A stretch of 24,552 nt of DNA, taken from positions 7,270 to 31,821 of the forward strand of contig JAAAIG010000432.1 in assembly GCA_015852425.1 (NCBI GenBank), written 5' to 3'. Positions within the stretch are counted from its first letter, which is position 1, and every line of letters starts with the position of its first letter. Source of the stretch: Gryganskiella cystojenkinii (lineage: Eukaryota; Mortierellomycota; Mortierellomycetes; Mortierellales; Mortierellaceae). The position numbers and the translations under genes were made by a program. Positions 10,192 through 19,965 of this stretch are shown piece after piece. The notes below the pieces were generated by a model. The model had not been told where the DNA came from. It made no database searches and saw nothing but the letters and a program-made list of their open reading frames with translations.

Positions 10192-13100
10192 CTACACTTC
10201 CAGAGCATCGAGCCAGTTGCAGTCGAATTGACCAATGCGTCCATGGTCTGCAGGGATCTTCAAGACCCAAGCACCAATTTCCTCTTCGTCATTATCTTTC
10301 CAGCGTCTGTTCATCGAGGCCGACATGAACAGGATCTCGTGTATCTCTTTCACTTGTTTCTCCTTCCACTTCCCTTTCTCTTTCAAGCGGGCCAATGAGC
10401 TCTGACATTGTACCTTGGCTCTCTTGACAAGACCCGGAAGGGTCCGGCGAGAACGGCTCCAAGACCCTCTAGTGGCGGTCACAACACGCTTCAGCGGACG
10501 CGGCAAAAAAGCCAAAAGCTTCCGATTGTCGCACAGCTCAGGCGTCGAGGACTCGGCTTTTGGCTCAGGAACGACCGACGAAGTCGCCGTTTCACCTGCT
10601 TGCTCCGGTTCCACTTTTGTTGTTGGAGTCGATGTGATGTCCTCGAGGAATGAACCATGCTTTTGAAAATAGGCAAAATGACGGTGATAAAAGGCCTCGG
10701 GGTCTGCATGCGCCTCCTCCGGATCGATCCCAGCGGCTCTCATCGCACTCGTGTCATTCACATCAAAGACACTGGCGGCAGTACCATCGACAACCTGTTG
10801 CTGCTGACCACCGTCCTTGACCTTGATATGGACTTGCAAACTCTGAGGGTACCGACGACTCTTGGACTTTTCATAAAACAGCGGTCGTTGCCACCGAGCC
10901 GATAGGGTCGAGTAGACACTACTGATGTTGGAGGAGGCAGAGGTGAGAGAAGTCACGGAGAGATGGTTCAGGGAGAGGCATCGAGTGGGTGAAAGCTCCT
11001 GGGTTTGCATGTTAAAACACACGCCTGTTCCATTGTCCTCGAAGCGATGTGAGGCTCGCTTGATATGATGCTCAAGCGCGACAGGAAGGAACTTGTGGGA
11101 TTCTGCGTCGAAAGGAGTGGACCCGAAGGAATGAAGACTCGATAAGAAAGCAGTGGAAGAACTAGAAGAAGACTGATCGAAACCTTGTTGTTGCTTCGAC
11201 ACTTCTTGGAATCGAATAGAAGTAAGTACCAAATTGGTTCTTTCGAATGTTAACTTTGGGGACGCGACAGTGCCTGTTGACTCAATGGGCGTACTTGCCC
11301 GGGGCGTTTGACGGGAAAATGCGCGCTCTCGGCAGAGTTGTTGGTACCGTTCAAACTGCTTCTTGAAGGAGGTAGTGGCATGGACGGTCTTGAAATTTTC
11401 CTTTCCCTTGGAACCTCTGATGTTATGGGTGGATAGGCGAGAGATAAACTCTGCTCTCATACAATTACTAGTGATCGCAACCGCGGTCGAATTTCGGTGA
11501 TCCTCTTTGGTCTCGACTGGGATTTGCTGTTGTTGCTTATCTCTGCTGTAGATTCGACGGAACCGAGCGACAACCACGGGCTCGGTCTCTTGACGGAAGG
11601 CAGGATTGGTGAGGACAATGTTGGTTCTTCGACGAACCTGATTCGATCCCTCCCTGGTTTTGACTCTCTGTAGGAGGAATCGATGGACTTGCTCGCGTCT
11701 TCGTGCCTCCTCTTCATCCTGAGAGGACAAGAAGTATTGAAGTTGCTGCTGCTGTTGGTTTGCATAGGAGGTAGACATCGCGAGCAGTGGTGTTAAGGAA
11801 TGTTGCGAGGAAGCTGTTGATGACGTTGAGGCGTCAGTGGAAAAAGTAGAAGAGTGGTTGTTGTAACAAGAGGAGACCGTGGGCCGAATCCGAAGTCCGG
11901 TGCGAGAGCATGTAGAGGTGTACTCGATTTTCCGCGGATAAGGGAATCGAGCAGGCCTCTCTGGAACAACCTGTTGGAAAGGGACTCCCTGCTGGACCTG
12001 GAAAAAAGGGTTGTGTGGATGCAACCGATCGAGCTCATGGTTATCCACTAAGGGATGATTGGGATCCGAGATATAGTTTAACACATACTTCTGGCTCAGA
12101 GGTTTTGTGGCGTTGTTGCCGTCGTCATCCTCATTTTGAAGGGACTTGCCCCATGGCCATGGCGAATTTACTGCGCGTTCGACTAGGAGAAAGAGTAGAA
12201 ATTGAAAACCAGAAGAGAAAGAAATATATGGAGAGCGAAAGAAATTGGTACAAACGTGAGGCAATCGATTTCTCTTTTTTTTTTTTTGTTTCTCCGTCAC
12301 ATCCTTAAACATCATCCTCTCTTTTTGTTTTTACACTTACTCTTTTGTCGAAAATTAGGCTTCGCGGATTTGGATCGAGCATTGGGACCACGACGAAGGA
12401 AGGATATAGCCGAAGCCCTCTTTTCTCCTTTGATTCCGATCTCGACCTCGGTCTCGGTCTTGGTTTCAGTCGCGGTCTCGGTCTTGGTCGCGCACGATGA
12501 CCAGGTTGGGACTGGGGACATCATCGTCCTGGATGACGACGACGATGACGCTGATTCGGACGAGAAAGAAGGTCTGCCTTGATCCTTCACCTCCACCACT
12601 ATACCATCCGTATCCTCTTCGCCAGTTACATCGACAACGAAGAAATGCTTGCCGGCTTGATTAAAGACAGGCTTTGTTTTTGCTTCTTTGGTCCTTTCGA
12701 AGCCACTTTCTTGGATCGTTGGAGTCGTCGACGAACAAGTCTGAAACCAGGATACTGGAGAGGATTCTTTTTCACTGGCGTGATTCTGCTCAAAATCTTG
12801 TTCTTCCTCATCCAAAGAAGATGATGATGAAGGAGATGATGCCGTTGGTTCCAGTGGCCACAGCAGTGCATGACCTTGATCCTGGAGGCTGACGGCTTGA
12901 TCTCCATCGTAGGTTGAAAGTGGTGTGGTCGGCTCAGAGATCGTGTCACCGCCATCTTGCATGGAAGCATCCGTCATGGACGTACCCACCGAGCTCGTAA
13001 AGCTGATTGCGGAGGATGAGGATCGGATGAGAAAACGCTGTCTGCCGCCGTCAGACACGTTCACAATCCTATGCGAAAGGCTGTTATTGCTGCTGTCTTC

Positions 13101-13502
13101 GACAATGGCTGCGGTCGACATACTTGAGTCAGCTTTGGTCGCGTGCTTAGTGGTGGCATCGGAGCAAAAATCGCAAAAGGCCGTTTTTTGGGGGTGCTGG
13201 CTATCAAAATCTTGCGAGTGAGAGGCGATGTCGATAGCGGGGATTCTTTTGAGTTCATGAGCGGGTCTAGTTGCTTGGAGACGGAAGACAGGAGTCTCGA
13301 TCTTGAGAAATCCAGGACAAGGTTGAATTTGTCGACGACTCTGGAGAGAATCCGGTCGCAGTTGTTGCTTTTGCTCCTTTGTTGCAAAATGGCTTTCAAT
13401 GGGGTATGATTGGTTGTCGATTTTGGTCGAAAGAGTTGATCGAGATAACTGTGGCGAGATTGCCCATGGTTGGTCGAGGGAATACTGTGATCGGGTCCCC
13501 AT
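10192..13502 (-). CDS. Orphan 1050-residue protein, Ser/Thr-rich with basic C-terminal region
   Basis: I do not recognise this gene. Exon 1 (13502-12341) encodes 387 codons plus one base and ends at a GTAAGTG donor. The 158-bp intron (12340-12183) ends in a CTTTCTCCTAG acceptor. Exon 2 (12182-10192) continues in phase to TAG. The first half is mostly disordered: Ser runs, an acidic LDEEEEQDFE-like patch and a Thr/Glu repeat ending in a basic stretch. After the junction a more ordered segment begins (KYVLNYISDPNHPLVDNHEL), then NPFFQVQQGVPFQQVVPERP. The C-terminal 200 residues include a DPEAFYHRHFAYFQKHGSF segment, a strongly basic section (PRPLKRVVTATRGSWSRSRR) and a Trp-containing end. There is no signal peptide or membrane span. 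The reading frame stays open upstream of 13502 without an ATG, to about 13620, so another 5' exon is possible. Confidence 0.72.
12440..12491 (-). repeat. Degenerate 6-bp repeat encoding Thr/Glu-Lys dipeptides
   Basis: Tandem copies of a TCGGTC-like unit, with scattered substitutions, encode alternating Thr-Glu/Thr-Lys residues near the end of exon 1 of the orphan gene. This looks like an in-frame minisatellite expansion. Confidence 0.75.
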
Positions 13503-13768
13503 GTCGGGTTTCGGGTGTCGCGATTTTGGTGGTAGCAGTATCGTGGGCGATATCCACTCGCATAAGGAGGAGTACCTCCTTGAGGTGTGTGATAAGAAGG
13601 TGTCAAAAGAAGAAGCTAAAAAGGGGATTGACGGGTGGATCGACGGAAGCTTTTGGTATTGGATAAAAAGTAGTTATTTTGGAGATGGTGCCAGAAGAGT
13701 GCAAGTTGAACGAATATGGCTAGTGTTTAGCGAGAATAAGAGGAAGAAGGTAGGGTGTACGTTTCTGG
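13503..13768 (-). promoter_or_regulatory. Upstream region of gene 4
   Basis: This presumed promoter and 5' UTR of the orphan gene lies between its ATG and the poly(A) end of the retroelement remnant. A CCCTTTTTAG sequence at about 13616-13626 on the minus strand could be a 3' splice site for an unannotated 5' exon; the frame from there to the ATG is open. Confidence 0.35.
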
Positions 13769-14606
13769 TTTTTTTTTTTTTTCGTTTCTACCGCGTCTTT
13801 TTATTGTAGCAGAGACATGAACAGACAAGAACAAAATTTTTGGTCTGAGGTGAAGTTTGGTGGCTTAAATGGGAGAGGGCGTAGATTTTTCAATATTGAA
13901 GTGCGATCAAAGCAGTGATGCTGTGCCATATTGACTCCTGCCTTGCCGTCAAAAGCAAAAGCACATTGCATGCGCCAGATTCGAAGATGTGTGCAGGCGA
14001 TAAGATGGTTGGCGATGTACTTGACCCCAGATCTCACGTTTTGATCAGGCACAAGAAAAATAAGTGGTTTTGATCCTCGTTTGGGTGTTGATAGATCGGG
14101 CATTCTGACGACTATTGTTGTTGACTCCGGTCTCCGGATCGTAGATTATCTGTGGCGATCTTGCCCTACATTACTCGCCGCCAGATTATCCTAGCCTTGT
14201 GGGGGATGATCGCCTACCAGAATAGGTATCATTTGGCCATGGTACAGTGTCGCCGATCCTCTTCAAGCACTGTTTGGACAAGTAGGCGAAGGTGTTTTGA
14301 GTTGGTGTCGAGGAGAGTGGGCGGAGTGAACTGTGGTCCTACTGGAAGTGCGATCGATGTAGAGCATCGCTGGCTTCCAGGAGAGGGACAGCTATAGCTC
14401 GGTCTACATCTGGTTGAAAGGTGTGTTTTCGCTCTTGGTTCATGAACTGATGGTTGTTGGGAAGGCTTTTTCGCAGTGATAGGAGGTATGTGTTGAGATC
14501 GATGGTGAGTACATCGCTCATCCTGAATGACATTGGTTGCAGGAAGTAAGTGGTTCAAGCAATAACTGAAAAAAAAAAAACGGCTTTCATCTAAAGACAG
14601 GGTCAA
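13769..14606 (-). mobile_element. Degenerate LINE-like retroelement 3' end
   Basis: On the minus strand this region contains a frame that is open from 14606 to 14232 and then runs through several stops into a zf-RVT-like segment. It ends with an AATAAA signal (complement of 13800-13805) and a run of 14 A (complement of 13769-13782). That order (reverse-transcriptase C-terminal zinc knuckle, polyadenylation signal, poly(A)) is expected of the 3' end of a non-LTR retrotransposon. The 5' boundary is not visible. An A run on the plus strand near 14568-14580 may mark an edge but proves nothing. I found no target-site duplication. Confidence 0.5.
14034..14222 (-). pseudogene. Decayed zf-RVT (reverse transcriptase zinc knuckle) remnant
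   Basis: Read in one frame on the minus strand, this shows PHKARIIWRRVM, stop, GKIATDNLRSGDR, and then CPIYQHPNEDQNHLFFLC. This is the layout of the zf-RVT domain at the C-terminus of LINE reverse transcriptases: a Trp-Arg helix, a (I/L)xTxxNL segment, then Cys-x2-Cys ... His-Leu-Phe-x2-Cys. The second Cys is replaced by Tyr (TAT at 14091-14093). In-frame stops fall at 14229-14231, 14214-14216, 14166-14168, 14112-14114 and 14034-14036. Several are one transition away from a Trp or Gln codon. It cannot encode a functional protein. The domain call rests on pattern recognition. Confidence 0.68.
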
Positions 14607-14725
14607 AGTGCCTCGGCGGCTTTACTCTCATCAACACTCATTATTGACCTCGAAGAAGCACAGAAATGTGCTTTCTCGTACTTTTTTTACTTTTCATTTA
14701 ATAATTGTTGTGGAGTTCAAGTTGT

Positions 14726-17433
14726 TCACATGTACCCATATCCAATTTTGATATCTCCTTGTTCGAGCCCTTGGAGATCTATCTCTAGGTTAATGGGGAC
14801 ATCTAACGCGTAAGGATCGTACTCTGTCTCAGTTCCCCGCCTTTGTTCTTCTGGCTCCTCTTCCTCCTCTTGCTCTTCAACATCAACTTGTCCTGCGACG
14901 TTATCATCGGAATGCATATCGTCATCAACCATCCGCTGACACCTTTGCTGCTGTTGAAGCTGTTGAAGCTGTTGAAGTTGTTGCAACCGCTGTTGATGCT
15001 GATGCTCTTGATAGGGAGACTGCCGCTCATCAACCACATTATCGTCGTACTCGTCGTACTCGTCGTGTCCCAGGTGATCGTGGTCAATATCTTGTTCAAT
15101 ATCTTGTTCCTCATACCCATCTTGGACTGGATGATGATAATCATCGTAATCATAACCTTCTTGCACCCCATCATGATCATAATAATCGTCCTCTTCTTCT
15201 TCCTCCTCGCCTTGGTCCTCGTCCTCATCCCAGGGTTGGATCAAGGGCCTGAGCGGGGCCGGGGGCATTGTAGACAAGTACTCGATATCCTTCTCGGACA
15301 GGATTCTTGCTGGTTCACCGTCTTCCTCGTCTGGATGAAGGACAATCTGGGGGATCGAGAGTGGCGTAGGTGGGGGCGGGGAAGGGATAGGTGGCGATGG
15401 TAGACCAGGCGCTGATTGCTTTCTCTTTTTGGAGAATGAACTGACGAGGCTAAAAGGCGATGATGGTGAAGGGACTGTGGGTGAGGGGCTTGTTGAGGAA
15501 TCATCTGAACTGTTATTGCTAGCTGACCGGTTGCGCCAGTATTGTAAGGAGGTGAGCTTTGGGGGCCGAGCCTGAGGCGTGGACGAGTATGGCTGTGAAA
15601 CTGACTGTTGTTCAACGACGCTATCCTTCGGCTCGTTTGAGAATGACTGATGATGCTGTTGTTGATGTGGACGGATTGGTGGTGTTGGAAGAGGCGCGAA
15701 CCGGATCCTGTCCGACTGAGAGTCCTCGGAGGACCGTCTCCTTTGTGATGATGGGTTATGCGTTATTGGTGAAGGTTGTTGATATTGGTTGCTGACGGAG
15801 GAGCGTCGTTCAGGGACGATGGGGTATGAAGGCGAAGACAATGTTGGGGGCGGTGATGGAGTGGATGTGGTTGAATGCGGATGGTGATAATGCGCGGCGG
15901 ATCTTTGTTCTTCCTGAAACTGTTGCTGTTGTTCCTGACCTTGATCGTGTCTCATCAAAATCTGCCAAGACGAAGACTGCTGTTGACCAAACTGTTGCCG
16001 CTGCCTTTGCAGCTTCTCGAGCTGTTCGATTTGGTCTCTTGTAAGATCGATACCATCAGGAGATGCTGATCCGTGAAGAGACTGACTTGGTGGTAGAGCT
16101 AAATCTGAAACGATACTGTCCTGTTCCAAGGTCGTAGCAGCCGATAACGCAGGGGATTCTTCTGCTTTCGTCTCTGTCTCGGAATTCTCAGAGTCGTTGC
16201 TCATCCGGACGAGTTCCGTCTTTGAAGGCCGCACCGTAGACATGATGGCATCCTTTGCAGGCAAAGTACCGAAATCCGCCTTGGAGTCTGCTGCGGTCGG
16301 AGAAACAACCTTGAAGATCATCTCTGAGAGTGACTCGCCTGGCTGGTCAAACTCCAGGTCTCCAAGACCGTAGTTGTGGTTGGTAATGAAGACTGTTCTG
16401 GCCTCGATTGGAACTGTGGTCACGTTGTGGTTGTCGTTGCTGTTGATATCGTCTTTGAAGGTGACCATGACCTGAGAGATCCTCTGGCCACTCGGGTAAT
16501 AGATTACATTGCTGTCAAGGCTGATCCTCTTCTCTGTTCCAGTCCAACTTTGGTACTTTTGGATTTGACTATCGTACTCCTTGGCCTTGTCGAGATCGCC
16601 TCCTGTGGCAGAGGTTCGGTTGCTATGAACATCAGCGGCATAAAAATCACTCTCACGTGTAAGAGGCGCGACTGCTGAGGATGATCGAAAGCCAAAGAGA
16701 CGTTGGCTCAATCGACGGCTGCTCCCTCGACTATTCTCAGTATGATGAGCTCCTACTTCTCCTCCTCGCTGTTGCATTGCCGATTCTAGATTGTGGGCTC
16801 CTCTCACTCCTCCTGGTCCTGCTATTGCAGACGTCCTTATCGATTTTCGCTTGGGATCTTGAATCTCAAATCCCAGGGTCGGGTCCTGGATAGCGACTCG
16901 TAAACATACCAAGGTCACCAAGGAAACACACCAACCACTGCCTTGAACGGCATATAGAGCAGGAAACACTGTCAGAGTTGGATCCGTAACGTCGTCGACT
17001 AGCTTTTGACCCACGATGAGCGATGGTTGGATGATTTCTTCTGGCAGAGTGACAAGGTCGCAGATGATCAACGTATGGACGATGGCGAGGAGTTCCCATA
17101 CACCGACCAAAGTGGCGTACTGCAAATATGACATAGAAAGAGAAGGGAAGGTAAGAAAAATACGATCGGAAAAAAAAAGGTGGCAAAAAGAACTTAAAAA
17201 AAACTTAAGAACACGCGTTTTGAGATGCGGTGTTTTTGTCTTACGGAATAAAGGTAACCTAGACTCTGCTTGTGGGCAGCGCCGATTCCAATTACAACGA
17301 AGCTGAAACCAATGGCTGTGATAATCGCCCCGATCCAAGCACTAGCATCAGCCAATAAAGAGGTCAACACGAGCAGGGCTGCTGCTTGGAGCCAGAGCGA
17401 GACTTTGAGGACCCGTTTCGGGGTGAGGCACAT
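14726..17433 (-). CDS. Four-span membrane protein with long Gln/Pro/acidic cytosolic tail
   Basis: The model has two exons: 17433-17245 (63 codons, donor GTAAGA), a 125-bp intron (17244-17120, acceptor ATATTTGCAG), then 17119-14726 to the stop, giving 860 residues. I recognise no named family. Four hydrophobic spans crowd the N-terminus: about residues 11-28, 32-53, 64-88 and one around 115-140 containing GWCVSLVTLVCLRVAI. This tetraspan arrangement resembles MARVEL- or tetraspanin-type proteins, but no Cys-Cys-Gly signature is seen. A modest folded segment follows (around IQKYQSWTGTEKRISLD to GLGDLEFDQPGESLSEMIF). The rest is low complexity: Gln-rich, Pro-rich (SPPIPSPPPPTPLS), then acidic with Asp-Tyr repeats, LQQ repeats and a final Glu-rich block. 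The frame is open upstream of the ATG to a possible acceptor (CTTCTCTGGCAG, about 17475), so a further 5' coding exon cannot be excluded. An alternative start is the ATG immediately before the exon 2 acceptor. Confidence 0.72.
14951..14977 (-). repeat. Three perfect 9-bp units encoding Leu-Gln-Gln
   Basis: CTGTTGAAG is repeated three times on the plus strand, with a degenerate fourth copy to the right. It encodes a QLQQLQQLQQ run in the acidic tail of the tetraspan protein. It is a young in-frame tandem duplication. Confidence 0.88.
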
Positions 17434-17720
17434 CTTTACTGCTGTGATGATGCAATTGACTGCCAGAGAAGGGGAACGGAAGTAATAAGGGGGAAGGTGG
17501 TGTTGCGGAAGATGTTCAAGGCTGGAGAGGAACCAGGTTGCTTGTTCAAATGGTATGGGAGCGAGTCGTGGTCAGTGTGGATGGAAAGAAAGGGGATGGC
17601 GTTGTAAGAGATGAAGGATAGTTACAGGGTTTGGTTGACGTGTGTGCGTGGTGTTGGTCGTGATTAATGGTATTTGTTGAGGTCACACTGATGATGCAAG
17701 ATGGCGGTTGGGAGAGTATT
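17434..17720 (-). promoter_or_regulatory. Upstream region of the tetraspan gene
   Basis: This is the presumed 5' UTR. It contains a pyrimidine-rich stretch ending in CTTCTCTGGCAG (about 17475-17464 on the minus strand), a plausible 3' splice site for a leader intron. The frame from that site into the annotated ATG is open and hydrophobic (AVNCIITAVK). Confidence 0.4.
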
Positions 17721-17800
17721 TACAGTGAGAAAGAGAGGGTGAAAATGATATGCCAAAGTTGTCGAATGGACTTCTGCATGTTCTCCTCAATGAGGTCGAG

Positions 17801-17900
17801 AAGAAGGGAAAGAAAGAGGAACGGAAGAGGGAACGAGAACGAGCGAGCGGACGAACGAACGAACAAGAGGGAAAGTGAAAAGAGAGAGGAGAAAAATGAG
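17801..17900 (-). promoter_or_regulatory. C/T-rich tract 0.4 kb upstream of the tetraspan gene
   Basis: About 100 bp is nearly pure purine on the plus strand (pyrimidine on the minus strand) and includes a short GAAC/GAGC tetranucleotide repeat. Similar tracts precede the TMEM33-like and acyltransferase genes, so it is probably a core-promoter element for the minus-strand gene. Confidence 0.4.
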
Positions 17901-19725
17901 GGCAAAGACATAAAACGTGTTGTTGTTGATCTTGTCTGTTCGTTACAGTCATGGATTCAAGGTCGACCGACTGCCAACCTCTTTTCTCAAGGTTCCCGCC
18001 AGTCTCTCTTATACAGCGCATGTCTAATCATTCATTTGGCCACCTCTGTGGTTCATGCTTTGTGCGTGAATGTTTTATTTTGCTTTTTCGCTATCCAGTC
18101 CAATAAGCGATGATGCACGCCTGACCCAGCTTGGCTCATTCGGGAGGTTGTTATTTCCCAGTAGGTCAAGGTCCTCATCGTCGCCTTTACTTGTCCTGCT
18201 TCCCCTTTGTTGCTCACACACACACACACACACAGACAGACAGACACACACAGACAGCTTTTTTTGATGGCTCTTTTCAAAGAAGGGGTTCGTCTCGCGT
18301 TGAATAAGCAAGTTCTGACACACAACAAAAACAAGGCTCCGCCTTTCTCGTTTCTCTCTTTTCCCTTTTCTTTATTTTCAATTCAGGTCCCAACTCGGAC
18401 CTCCTTTTATTATTATCCTTTTCCTCCTTGTTTCTCAACAAATAAAATCCTCCGTTCACGACGACACACACGACTAAACAAATGAAGAGATGTCACGTTT
18501 CGTCCACAGATATCTAGGCATCGATAAACGGTCCTTGTGATTTGTTTTTGAGAACGTTGTGGAGAAAACAAAAAAAAAAATCAGTAGGCTGGAGATCGGA
18601 TCCAAGGTGGAACAACATTGGTCATGAGCAATGCATACGATCGAAAACGAAGATGCGATTCACTGCCAGATCCAGCTAAACCGGATATGACAATTTCAGG
18701 TTTGCTTGAATGTGAGGAGAAGTTAGCGGTGGTCTGATCGCCGATAGGTCGAGAGATTTTTGAGATGGAATTCTGACCTTCTGGGTCGGTTTTTTTTTAT
18801 CATGAGGAGGAAGAATCTCTTAAAAGATGTGTGGAGTTGAAAGACTGGAACTTTGAAAGCGTAAACGACTGTGAAAAAATATAAGAAAAAAAGTCCGCCA
18901 CAAAAGAACCGCATGTGAAAATTCGAAAAATATATCATTTTGTTTTGTTCGGTGCAAGAGCCACCCGAAAGACTCCTCGAGATTAAAAGGCGATCGCCTT
19001 GTCCTTTTTTTGACAATCTTTGGCCACTAGAAATCCATGGAAAAGACCATTTCTCAATAGATTATTGAGCATAAAATAAACAAACAGTGTTGAGCGGAGA
19101 GCCGCAAATGGTCAAAGGGCCGATTGACTGTTCACAGATAGAAAACGGGACGAGCAAAAGCATAATTACGCGAGATTCGACATCAAGCACGTGCACGGGA
19201 TCCGAGCAGTGTCACAACAGTCGTTTCAAAAGAGACTCTCAATCATGCCACACTCTGTTCCTTTGAGTCTTGTGCGTATGGGTTAGTCATTCTGATCGCA
19301 ATGCCTTTGCCGATGCTTGTACTAGCCCCTTTAAAGACTGACTGACACAATATAACCGGGAAACCCCAGTGAGAACCCTATGTCTGAGACGCGTGTGATT
19401 GCCACAACAGACTCGGAATCGGAGGATCCCCGATAGCGTCGAAAGCAAAGAACAGAAGACGACAGGTCCGGCATCCAGGGAAGGAACAGGGGTTCTTTTT
19501 TTGGATGGACACATGAAAGAAGAACGAGAAAGGATGGATCAAAGACAAAAAGATAATAAAAAATAGAAAGAAAGTGTTATTAAAATGCTCTCTGACAATG
19601 CACGAGCAATTGTGTGTGTTGGACTGCAAATCATCTCGTCAGCGTGCTTTTTGTGCCTTTCGTGATGCTTTTTTAGCTGCTGGCTCGTTCATTTGGTGGT
19701 CAAGTATTTCTCATGGTGATTGTGA
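17901..19725. other. Gene-poor intergenic stretch
   Basis: This stretch lies between the divergently transcribed tetraspan and acyltransferase genes. Short open frames exist on both strands, but none shows a conserved motif, plausible splice partners or a foldable sequence. I see no tRNA, snRNA or clear transposon remnant. The part near 18600-19450 is not low-complexity and could be decayed DNA or distal regulatory sequence. Confidence 0.5.
18215..18257. repeat. (CA)n / (CAGA)n microsatellite
   Basis: About ten CA units are followed by CAGA and CACA units. It is a compound microsatellite in non-coding DNA. Confidence 0.92.
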
Positions 19726-19925
19726 TTCCTCTCTTCCTTTTTATTCCTGTCTTTCTTCCTTTTCTTTCTCTCGCCCATACCTCGTCCCTCTTTCACTTCC
19801 TCTTTCATCCTTTCATCCCTCAATTCTTCATTCCGCTGACGACCCATTCTCTACTCCCTTTTTTTTTTCTTCTTTCTCCTTCCCGTTCTCTCTTTTTTTC
19901 GATTCTCCCACACACACTCCACACC
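19726..19925 (+). promoter_or_regulatory. C/T-rich promoter tract of the acyltransferase gene
   Basis: About 200 bp of strongly pyrimidine-rich sequence ends roughly 40 bp before the start codon at 19966. It is followed by an A/T-rich AATAAAAAGTAAATATA stretch and a favourable start context (CAGCCATGG). C/T-rich blocks just upstream of the transcription start are typical of well-expressed fungal genes. Confidence 0.55.
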
Positions 19926-19965
19926 AATAAAAAGTAAATATACCCACGAGACAATACATTCAGCC

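Noticed and set aside
13399..13809. Plus-strand 136-codon frame upstream of gene 4
   Set aside because: It overlaps the start of gene 4 and runs into the T run at the end of the retroelement remnant; there are no motifs or splice partners.
13801..14103. Minus-strand 100-codon frame as a small gene
   Set aside because: It overlaps the zf-RVT remnant in a shifted frame and ends at the polyadenylation signal; it is better explained as part of the decayed retroelement.
14843..15403. Plus-strand 186-codon frame with Leu/Ile-rich, membrane-like sequence
   Set aside because: It is the antisense reading of the Gln- and Asp-rich tail of the tetraspan gene; CAG/GAT-type repeats read backwards give Leu and Ile runs.
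17667..18113. Plus-strand 148-codon charged frame
   Set aside because: Most of it is the purine-rich tract read as Arg/Glu/Lys; it looks like promoter sequence of the minus-strand gene and not coding sequence.
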